DNA of 11,366 bases from Terriglobia bacterium (GTDB lineage Bacteria > Acidobacteriota > Terriglobia > UBA7540). A program made the position numbers and the translations under genes. The notes beneath the pieces are model-generated. The model saw only the letters and a list, made by a program, of their open reading frames with translations. It was not told where the DNA came from and made no database searches. The stretch covers positions 1 to 11,366 of the forward strand of contig JASHSC010000113.1 of the NCBI GenBank assembly GCA_030036915.1, read 5' to 3'. Positions 6,037 to 11,366 of the stretch are shown one piece after another. Every line of letters starts with the position of its first letter. The first letter of the stretch is position 1.

Positions 6037-7458
6037 TCAGTACTCCATATGCAGCCTCAGCGCGAAAAGATTAATCGGTCCGCGCACATGGTTGTACGCA
6101 GGATTTTGCACGAATTGGTAATCAAAAGACAGGTTGTAGTGTTTCGCTAGCTTCCAGTTGTAATAGGTTTCGGTGATCCGTTCGGTGCGATAATCAAGTC
6201 CACCATCACCGACGGTGATTCCCAACCCGCCTGCGGCAAGATATTCCTTGTGGACCGCACTGATGCCGTTAACCACCTGGGCGAGGCCCACCACATCATC
6301 GGGGCGGCGCCAGCGAGTCCCTTTCAGACTCACCCCCGCGGTCGCTGTGCGATCCACATCCGTAAATTCGTAGGTTTGATTTTTCCCGTCGCTCCAGCCC
6401 AGCCGCATGAATACGCCGAGATCCTTGTGAATTTCCTGGTCCATGTTGATCCCAAATCCGTATTTATACCTGTACGCCGCAGTGAGAAAGATATCCTCTT
6501 CCAGACTTGGGTTATCAATGGTGTCCTGATAGTTTCCCATATGTGCACGCGTGTCATAGGTGAGCAGCCGGATGGTTCCGGGATGCCCGCGAGGTGAATA
6601 ACGTCGCTCAACCTCCATCACCGATGACCAGGCCTTGGCGAGGTCCCAGTCCATACGCATCCCATTCGCAAATTTCGAAACTTGGAAAATTCCCACCCGC
6701 TCGGTCCACTCATGGCTGTTCAATTCGGCGACCACGCCTTCTGTAAACCCCAAAATATCTGCCGGATAGTCCCAGGCAGTGTTGGCCATGAGCGACCAGT
6801 TCATAAACTGCGAGCGGGAGTCGGCGGCGTAGGCGTTGTTGTCAAAAATATCTTTGGCGCTGAGGTGGCCAATGGTCAATGTGAGCCTGCGGACATCCTT
6901 TGAGCCGCGCAGGTCGTCCGGCGCATCCTCGGATTCTTCCTTTTCTCCTCCGAAGCCGATGGTTTGGCGAAGGTAAGCCCGGCAGGGATAAGCATCGGGA
7001 AATTTCACGCCGACTCGAAATGCCTCGCCGTTTGGGAATCCGGCCGCCCCCAGCGTATTGCTGAGCCCATATCCCTGCCACAGGACAACGTCACCGAAAA
7101 ATTCTCCCCCGCGCCACAAACGTACTCCACCCATCGCGTCAAAGGAAACCGTGTCCTTTATTTGTGCGCCAGGAGTAAGGCTGTTGGCGCCGGTATATTG
7201 GGCCGAAAACCCCGGATAGCCCTGGGCGATTACAGTGGACTGGATATGCCAATTCCAATTCTGCACCGAGTCCGTTGGAGGAACATCCTGAGCGCGCATC
7301 GAGAGCGGCGCAATGACAAGCAGAACGATCAGCATTGCCATCTTCCCCGTCCGGCGTGGACCGATTCGAGGCCCGTCTAAGCTGAAGATGCCTGCGCGCC
7401 GGCGCGAAAACCTTCCCGTAATCAGGGATGACGAAATTTTCGGTGCTCGATTGGCCAT
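6037..7458 (-). CDS. OprB-family (carbohydrate-type) outer-membrane porin under Mg2+ riboswitch control
   Basis: A 473-residue protein predicted to be an outer-membrane beta-barrel. A basic N-terminus (RFSRRR, RRTGK) is followed by a hydrophobic export segment (MLIVLLVIAPLSMRAQ, 42-57). The mature part starts WNWHIQSTVIAQGYPGF, has FPNGEAFRVG (141-150), RLTLTIGHLSAKDIFDNNAY (191-210) and FMNWSLMANTAWDYPAD (218-234), then alternating barrel strands, and ends LFALRLHMEY with the C-terminal aromatic expected for barrel insertion. These blocks are typical of OprB-like porins. The start is uncertain: ATG 7458 gives the longest export signal but lacks a good Shine-Dalgarno, while ATG 7335 has GGGGA 8 nt upstream. 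Two consecutive TGA stops end the gene. The family name implies sugars, but the upstream M-box and the downstream Mg2+-type genes suggest passage of Mg2+ or a Mg2+ complex. Confidence 0.88.
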   Translation of the reverse strand: MANRAPKISSSLITGRFSRRRAGIFSLDGPRIGPRRTGKMAMLIVLLVIAPLSMRAQDVPPTDSVQNWNWHIQSTVIAQGYPGFSAQYTGANSLTPGAQIKDTVSFDAMGGVRLWRGGEFFGDVVLWQGYGLSNTLGAAGFPNGEAFRVGVKFPDAYPCRAYLRQTIGFGGEKEESEDAPDDLRGSKDVRRLTLTIGHLSAKDIFDNNAYAADSRSQFMNWSLMANTAWDYPADILGFTEGVVAELNSHEWTERVGIFQVSKFANGMRMDWDLAKAWSSVMEVERRYSPRGHPGTIRLLTYDTRAHMGNYQDTIDNPSLEEDIFLTAAYRYKYGFGINMDQEIHKDLGVFMRLGWSDGKNQTYEFTDVDRTATAGVSLKGTRWRRPDDVVGLAQVVNGISAVHKEYLAAGGLGITVGDGGLDYRTERITETYYNWKLAKHYNLSFDYQFVQNPAYNHVRGPINLFALRLHMEY

Positions 7459-7475
7459 AGGCGTTAATCTCAGGT

Positions 7476-7516
7476 GAAAATGAAAATGCCCCCGGGAGCT
7501 AAAACTCCGCAGGGGC
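7476..7516 (-). terminator. Intrinsic terminator: expression platform of the M-box riboswitch
   Basis: In the minus-strand RNA the arm GCCCCUGCGGAG (7516-7505) pairs with CUCCCGGGGGC (7498-7488) through 11 base pairs with one G-U and one bulged C and a 6-nt loop. It is followed at once by AUUUUCAUUUU (7487-7477). It sits 33 nt after the aptamer and 17 nt before the porin ATG at 7458. An alternative hairpin GGGC(AAGAAUC)GCCC (7527-7513) uses part of the terminator's 5' arm and could be antiterminator-like. This is the architecture of a riboswitch that ends transcription when Mg2+ is plentiful. Confidence 0.85.
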
Positions 7517-7548
7517 GATTCTTGCCCGCCGAGCTCGACCGGCCCGGC

Positions 7549-7726
7549 GACTCAAACCTCCTGGTGAGAGCTTTGGCTCCACACAACGTAGTGTCCCAGA
7601 TTCCGGAACAGCCACCTTAGGCAAGGCCTTAAGCCGGCAATGCCTGCTCCACCCGTTGGCTCGTCTCCGAGTTTCCGGGCAGTGGCTTATGTTTGCGTGG
7701 TAACCTCGCCTAACGAGGTTCAAACT
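7549..7726 (-). promoter_or_regulatory. M-box (ykoK leader) Mg2+-sensing riboswitch aptamer
   Basis: Read on the minus strand, the segment contains the conserved M-box blocks in order and with normal total length (about 175 nt). These are CUCGUUAGGCGAGG (7717-7704), CUGCCCGGAAAC (7682-7671), the hairpin CUCG-GAGA-CGAG (7671-7660), GCCAACGGGU (7660-7651), a UAAGG block near 7620 and CCAAAGCUCU (7576-7567). The closing helix P1 forms between GUUUGAACCUC (7725-7715) and GAGGUUUGAGU (7560-7550), with six Watson-Crick pairs and wobble extensions. The family binds several Mg2+ ions and compacts when cellular Mg2+ is high. It usually controls Mg2+ transporters (mgtE, corA, mgtA types). Here the first downstream gene is an outer-membrane porin. 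Identification rests on remembered consensus, not a covariance-model search. Confidence 0.93.
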
Positions 7727-7776
7727 TTTTCCACGGCATCTCATCAAATTTTCCCTGACGAAATGCCCTTTTAATT

Positions 7777-7806
7777 CGTATAGCAGTGAGGCAAGTCTCC
7801 TGTCAA
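7777..7806 (-). promoter_or_regulatory. Promoter of the M-box/porin transcript
   Basis: A perfect TTGACA (7801-7806) and TATACG (7777-7782, 4/6) are 18 nt apart on the minus strand, with a T6 tract just upstream of the -35. The predicted start is near 7770, about 44 nt before the first strand of riboswitch helix P1. Position and strength fit a constitutive promoter whose output is decided by the riboswitch. Confidence 0.65.
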
Positions 7807-7897
7807 GAAAAAACCACTTCTTTCTCCTCGACGCAGGTTTCCCGTGGATGACAGGACGGTTAAGATTGTATTCGCAGCCTCCACTGTACGATCCGGT
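7807..7897. other. Gene-free spacer
   Basis: The bases between the M-box promoter and the PfpI remnant hold no start-bearing frame, hairpin with U-tract or repeat that I can support, apart from the T-rich block (minus strand) next to the promoter. Confidence 0.5.
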
Positions 7898-8020
7898 CTA
7901 GGCTTTAGCCGCGTGGCGGGCGACGGCGCGCGTCTGGAGCGCTTTTGCCACCTCCCGGCAAAACGCCGGCAGGTCCGTAGGCACCCGTGAAGTAATCAGA
8001 CTTCCGGCACTGGGCAGCCA
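7898..8020 (-). pseudogene. C-terminal remnant of a PfpI/DJ-1 (type 1 glutamine amidotransferase-like) gene
   Basis: A frame ending with TAG at 7898 encodes WLPSAGSLITSRVPTDLPAF followed by CREVAKALQ and a basic tail. This resembles the end of PfpI/YhbO-type proteins, where a DG.L(I/V)TSR.P.DLPAFCR pattern closes the domain. The frame is open only to about 8102 and has no ATG, GTG or TTG before the homologous part. The nucleophile-elbow Cys and the rest of the roughly 170-190-residue domain are missing. I take it as a deletion remnant. The assignment rests on about 25 residues. Confidence 0.5.
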
Positions 8021-8114
8021 ACTCCGCCTATCGGCAGAAGGAGGACCAACAATCGCGGTAGGTGCAGAATTCGTTGATTTCAGAGGTCCCGTCGGAAAAA
8101 TTCAGACCTTCGAC

Positions 8115-9137
8115 TTAAGGTTCAATCACATTATAGGAGAGGTAAGTTGAGGGAGACGCAAGCTGATCAGCGCTGGTGAAGACTTTCCTCAAAAGAGATC
8201 GAGACCAGCTCGTCCTGCGGCAGTATTCCGGGTAGGTCTCAGTCCGCCAATTAAACCCGGACTTGGAAATGTACTGGGGACTGAGATATACGGCCGCCTC
8301 CGAAGTCAATGCGGCGCGCGTCGTTGTTTTCGCATAGGTGACGTCCTCATAATTGGCGAGGAGGCGGATTCCTTTCTCGTAGCATGCCCGCTCGATCCCT
8401 GCCAGGATCTGGTTATACCTTGCAATGTGAGGCGTCAGGTCTTTATCTATGTATTCGGTACTTCCCAGGTCGGCGATGGGACGAATTTGCAATGTTCGGA
8501 TCGAGTACTTTCCGTAGACCTCAAAGAAGCCGGCAAGCTCTTCGAGGTTATCCCCATTGACGGTGTAATTCAGCCGCAACTGCGGCCGTACTGCTCGCCG
8601 GCGTCTCTTAATTGCTTCCAGTTGGTCAAGAACTGCCAGAAATTGATCGAATGAAGCTCTACGCATCATGCGCTCATACGTTTCGCGCAAGACCCCATGC
8701 GTCGAGAGAGTGAGTTCGTCCAGGCCGAGATCGACCAACTTCTCCAGGTGGTCCGTCGTCAACAACTGGCCATTGCTGACCAGGCCCACCATGGGCACCT
8801 TGTACTTCCTGCCTAGCGCGACGATGTCAACAAATCCCTTGTATGTTGTGGGCTCCGTACCACAGCCGATATACAGTTGTACGGCCCAGGGAAAAAGCAC
8901 TTCGGCGATGCGCTGGATTTCCGCGGCGTTGAAACGACCGGTATTCTGTTGGGTAAAATTCGGATCGCTGAAGTAACACATCTGGCAGCGCAGGTTGCAC
9001 GACATCACGGGATCAAACCGCAACCCGAGGTGGCGGCGCCGGAGCCAGTACAGCCCCAGCAGGCCGGCGAATTTAATGCGGTGGCTGCTGACCAGCCGGT
9101 TGAGGGCCAGGAGTCGATAGAAACGGTCCGCCTGCAT
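8115..9137 (-). CDS. Radical SAM protein of unknown product
   Basis: A 340-residue protein with the radical SAM cluster motif CNLRCQMC (Cys47, 51, 54) in the FDPVMSCNLRC context, then the SAM-contacting loop IGCGTEPTTY (90-99, in place of the common GGEP) and VGLVSNGQLL (117-126), as expected for a partial TIM barrel. The C-terminus has only isolated Cys residues, so no SPASM or second Fe-S cluster is evident. An in-frame GTG at 9182 would overlap the neighbouring gene. The ATG at 9137 is preferred because GGGAAG lies about 10 nt upstream and it leaves a 25-nt gap. It follows the bacilliredoxin gene on the same strand, probably in one transcript. The overall look resembles radical SAM enzymes of the MoaA/peptide-modifying type, but neither substrate nor partner is visible. 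Confidence 0.85.
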   Translation of the reverse strand: MQADRFYRLLALNRLVSSHRIKFAGLLGLYWLRRRHLGLRFDPVMSCNLRCQMCYFSDPNFTQQNTGRFNAAEIQRIAEVLFPWAVQLYIGCGTEPTTYKGFVDIVALGRKYKVPMVGLVSNGQLLTTDHLEKLVDLGLDELTLSTHGVLRETYERMMRRASFDQFLAVLDQLEAIKRRRRAVRPQLRLNYTVNGDNLEELAGFFEVYGKYSIRTLQIRPIADLGSTEYIDKDLTPHIARYNQILAGIERACYEKGIRLLANYEDVTYAKTTTRAALTSEAAVYLSPQYISKSGFNWRTETYPEYCRRTSWSRSLLRKVFTSADQLASPSTYLSYNVIEP

Positions 9138-9162
9138 GGATTTGCCGCTTCCCGTAGCAACT

Positions 9163-9603
9163 CTATTTCGCCTGGGCGACACCGGCCGGAGTGCAGAAGC
9201 GATCGAAGGCCTTGGTCAAATCTTCGGCGATGGCGTAGGGGTCGCGCCCTTCGATTTCTTTCCGCTCCAGCATGAAGACCAATTTGCCGTCGCGAAGCAG
9301 CGCAATGGAAGGCGACGAAGGCGGATAGCCGGTGAAGTAGTTGCGGGCTTGCGCCGTGGCGTCGCTGTCCTGGCCGGCGAAAACCGTCGTCAAAACTTCG
9401 GGGCGCGCTTTGTTTTCAAGGGCCATGGCCACCGCGGGGCGAGCCCTGCCGGCCGCGCAGCCGCAGATGGAATTCACCACCACCAGCACGCTGCCTGTGG
9501 ACTCCTTCAGCACCGCATCCACTTCCGCCGCGGTGCGCATTTCCTTGAACCCGATCCGCGTCAGTTCCTCGCGCATGGGCTGAACGAATTCTTCTGGGTA
9601 CAT
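9163..9603 (-). CDS. BrxA/BrxB family bacilliredoxin (CGC motif)
   Basis: A 146-residue thioredoxin-fold protein starting MYPEEFVQPMREEL, with VVVNSICGCAAGRARPAV (41-58) containing the CGC redox motif (47-49), VFAGQD (74-79), TGYPPSSPSIALL (91-103) and HEIEG-like KEIEG (115-119). Length and motif order fit Bacillus BrxA/BrxB, which remove bacillithiol from mixed disulfides in the cytosol. In organisms without bacillithiol the partner thiol is unknown. The frame is open for 66 more codons upstream, but the ATG at 9603 is chosen because a perfect AGGAGG lies 6 nt before it (9610-9615) and the protein then begins where the family does. Confidence 0.92.
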   Translation of the reverse strand: MYPEEFVQPMREELTRIGFKEMRTAAEVDAVLKESTGSVLVVVNSICGCAAGRARPAVAMALENKARPEVLTTVFAGQDSDATAQARNYFTGYPPSSPSIALLRDGKLVFMLERKEIEGRDPYAIAEDLTKAFDRFCTPAGVAQAK

Positions 9604-9711
9604 TCCAAGCCTCCTCATCGCCACGGCCCGCTCGCGCAGCCTTCTCAATCGCAACGATTTCGAAGCGGGCGGGTTCGCCGGGCAATCCGTGTTTTCACTC
9701 TGTCCAGTTTG

Positions 9712-9761
9712 CCTCGAAAGCAACTGAAATTTCATTATAGCATCTCCCCCGCCTTTCGAGG
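9712..9761 (-). promoter_or_regulatory. Extended -10 promoter of the bacilliredoxin gene inside a 9-bp inverted repeat
   Basis: The minus strand has TGCTATAAT (9734-9742), a perfect -10 with the TGn extension and no recognisable -35. The predicted start is near 9727, leaving about 124 nt of leader. CCTCGAAAG (9712-9720) and CTTTCGAGG (9753-9761) are perfect inverted copies whose centres are 41 bp apart, about four helical turns, and they straddle the -10. They could be operator half-sites for a looping or tetrameric regulator, or chance. The rest of 9604-9853 shows no further gene. Confidence 0.5.
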
Positions 9762-9807
9762 GAACCCCGATGAGTAGTCTTTCACCGGCGGAGCGGTTCA
9801 CACCCTA

Positions 9808-9836
9808 TTGATTTCGAATCTGCGTTTGCCTAAGAT
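9808..9836 (+). promoter_or_regulatory. Candidate promoter of the HD-GYP receptor gene
   Basis: TTGATT (9808-9813) and TAAGAT (9831-9836) are 17 nt apart, each 4/6 to sigma70 consensus. The predicted start near 9843 leaves only about 11 nt before the ATG at 9854, just enough for the weak ATAGG ribosome site at 9842-9846. It is divergent from the bacilliredoxin promoter. Confidence 0.35.
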
Positions 9837-9853
9837 TGCGGATAGGCCCGTTG

Positions 9854-11366
9854 ATGAAACACAGGCAAACACGCATCCGGATTCTATATGTCATTTTGCT
9901 CACCCTATTGGGGAGCACAGTCGTCCCCGTGTGGTTCTATGGCGAAAGAATGATGTCCCTGAACCGCGACCGGTTGGAAACGCAGGAAAGCAGTCTTCAG
10001 ACGATCACCTCGGTATCGCTTTCCCATGTGATTTCGCTCTACATGGAGAATCTGAATCAACAGTTGAATGAACTTTCGGATACCGTAGTGCCACTGGTCA
10101 TTCAGATCCCCGCCGAAAAGATTCCCACTGATCCCGGACTGCGGCTGGCCCTCGGGCGCTTCGTAGCGGACCGGCAAACCGTTCTCAGCGCCGCCGTGCT
10201 GAATGATCAGGCCCGATTTGTCCAGTCCGAAGCTCCAAACTTTAATGGCCAGAGCGATCCGTTTCTTGGTAAGTCGCTCGCAGCCGCCTTCACCGCGGCG
10301 CAACAGGGCCAGGGATACCGGAGCAATCCCATTACTGTTTTGACCTCAGGTGGGAACGATGTGGTGATGGTGATGGCGGAACCTATTCATCCCAAGGACC
10401 AATTCCTCGGAATGGTAGCCCTCGTAGTGACACTTAGGGAGATCACAAGTGAATTGCGGGATGCCAATCAGCGCTCCGGCCTGGAAGCATACGTGGTTGA
10501 CAACGGGGGGCGGCTGGTGACTTCATACGATCCGGACAAAGTCGCGCGCACGGATATGGCGGCCATCCCCATCGTTCAGAAATTTCTCGATTGGGGTGGG
10601 AATGCGCCCGTTGCGGAAACCTCGCTCTTCTTCCTGCAAAGGGGCAGCCAGATGGTCCAGATGCTCGGGACCTATTCTCCAACGCAAAAACTGGGATGGG
10701 GCGTGATCGTCCAGCGCAAAACCAGCGACGCCTACGCCACAGTTACTGAAATGCGCCGTCAGACATACCAAATAGGCCTTGCCCTCGTGCTGCTCAGCGT
10801 GCTGGTGGGCCTTCTTGCCGCCACAACGATCACCCACCCCATTGACCTGCTGACCCGGACGGCGCGTTCCATCGCCCAACGCGACTTCAGCCACCGCGCG
10901 GAAATCAAGAGCAATACCGAAATCGGCGAGCTCGCCGCCACATTCAACCAAATGGCCGATGATATCCAGCATTACATCGGTGATTTGCAGGCAGCTTCCG
11001 AGGAAAACCGCAAGCTGTTTATCGATTCCATCGAGATGATCGCCGCCGCCGTCGACGCCAAGGATCCGTACACGAAAGGCCATTCCGGCCGCGTCTCGCA
11101 ATACTCGGTAATTCTGGCGCGCGAGCTGGGCCTGCCCGAGGATGAGATCGACAAAATTCGAATTTCGGCAACCCTGCATGACGTGGGGAAGATCGGCATT
11201 GAGGACCGCGTTCTCAAGAAGCCCGGCGTGCTGACCAGCGAAGAGTTTGAAATCATGAAACGGCACACGGTGATGGGATATGAAATCGTGCGGCAGGTCA
11301 AGCAACTCTCGGAGATGCTGCCGGGGATTCGCTGGCACCATGAGGCGCTGAATGGGAAGGGCTACC
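9854..11366 (+). CDS. Membrane receptor with extracytoplasmic sensor, HAMP and HD-GYP phosphodiesterase domain (C-terminus cut)
   Basis: The frame runs off the window after 504 codons. TM1 is about residues 9-28 (RILYVILLTLLGSTVVPVWF). About 30-300 is a periplasmic sensor resembling a double-Cache fold (AEPIHPKDQFLGMVALVV, 175-192; AYVVDNGGRLVTS, 212-224). TM2 is about 306-326 and a HAMP linker 327-380 (THPIDLLTRTARSIAQRDFS). The HD-GYP domain starts near 390: DAKDPYTKGHSGRVSQYS (401-418), the metal-binding LHDVGKIG (441-448), LKKPGVLTSEEFEIMKRHT (454-472) and WHHEALNGKGY at the edge. These enzymes hydrolyse cyclic di-GMP at a His/Asp metal centre; all HD-GYP signature residues visible are intact. 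The ATG with a weak upstream AGG is the only start that includes the full TM1. It is the sole plus-strand gene, and its ligand is unknown. Confidence 0.93.
   Translation, partial: MKHRQTRIRILYVILLTLLGSTVVPVWFYGERMMSLNRDRLETQESSLQTITSVSLSHVISLYMENLNQQLNELSDTVVPLVIQIPAEKIPTDPGLRLALGRFVADRQTVLSAAVLNDQARFVQSEAPNFNGQSDPFLGKSLAAAFTAAQQGQGYRSNPITVLTSGGNDVVMVMAEPIHPKDQFLGMVALVVTLREITSELRDANQRSGLEAYVVDNGGRLVTSYDPDKVARTDMAAIPIVQKFLDWGGNAPVAETSLFFLQRGSQMVQMLGTYSPTQKLGWGVIVQRKTSDAYATVTEMRRQTYQIGLALVLLSVLVGLLAATTITHPIDLLTRTARSIAQRDFSHRAEIKSNTEIGELAATFNQMADDIQHYIGDLQAASEENRKLFIDSIEMIAAAVDAKDPYTKGHSGRVSQYSVILARELGLPEDEIDKIRISATLHDVGKIGIEDRVLKKPGVLTSEEFEIMKRHTVMGYEIVRQVKQLSEMLPGIRWHHEALNGKGY

Noticed and set aside
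7499..7747. Minus-strand 82-codon open frame
   Set aside because: It overlaps the M-box aptamer and terminator; the RNA structure explains the sequence better than a protein.
8080..8114. Possible terminator after the radical SAM gene (AGGTC...GACCT)
   Set aside because: Only a 5-bp stem, with the T-run inside the loop instead of after it.
9604..9801. 66-codon N-terminal extension of the bacilliredoxin
   Set aside because: It crosses the extended -10 promoter and leader, has no family similarity, and a perfect AGGAGG sits 6 nt before the internal ATG at 9603.
9801..9910. CACCCTATTG repeated exactly 100 nt apart (9801-9810 and 9901-9910)
   Set aside because: The second copy encodes part of TM1 of the receptor, only 10 bases match and no flanking similarity exists; probably chance.
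10523..11341. Minus-strand open frame of 272 codons
   Set aside because: It lies antisense to the HAMP/HD-GYP gene, whose motifs are intact; the translation shows no domain.

Overview
The window looks like chromosomal DNA of a Gram-negative bacterium. An outer-membrane OprB-type porin, a uppS-cdsA-dxr-rseP cluster, a CGC-type bacilliredoxin and a Cache/HAMP/HD-GYP receptor together suggest Acidobacteriota or a close relative, but I cannot prove the taxonomy without a search. All genes except the last are on the minus strand.

Region 1 (1-3140) is a housekeeping operon transcribed right to left: uppS (undecaprenyl-PP synthase), cdsA (CDP-diacylglycerol synthase), dxr (DXP reductoisomerase) and the 5' end of rseP (site-2 protease). 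cdsA and dxr are coupled by an ATGA overlap. The uppS-cdsA gap carries an imperfect inverted repeat around a small hairpin.

Region 2 (3220-7806) is the most interesting part and reads as a magnesium-uptake locus. In transcription order it has: a consensus-like promoter; an M-box (ykoK-type) Mg2+ riboswitch followed by an intrinsic terminator; an OprB-family outer-membrane porin; a second promoter with an almost identical upstream/-35 block; a 138-nt leader; a soluble protein with PRC-barrel, MgtE_N and paired CBS domains but no membrane part; and an NRAMP-superfamily transporter whose metal-site motifs (DAGG instead of DPGN, Ala instead of Met in TM6) differ from Mn/Fe NRAMPs. My model is an outer-membrane pore switched on by Mg2+ starvation, plus an inner-membrane NRAMP-related Mg2+ transporter gated by a detached MgtE-like sensor. 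The riboswitch, the domain architecture and the substituted residues are visible in the sequence. The transport model is inference.

Region 3 (7807-9853) holds a decayed C-terminal piece of a PfpI/DJ-1 family gene, a radical SAM gene of unknown product, and a bacilliredoxin whose extended -10 promoter lies between the arms of a 9-bp inverted repeat.

Region 4 (9854-11366) is a plus-strand membrane receptor with an extracytoplasmic sensor, HAMP and HD-GYP domain (predicted c-di-GMP phosphodiesterase), cut by the window end. I saw no tRNA, rRNA, CRISPR array or transposase.
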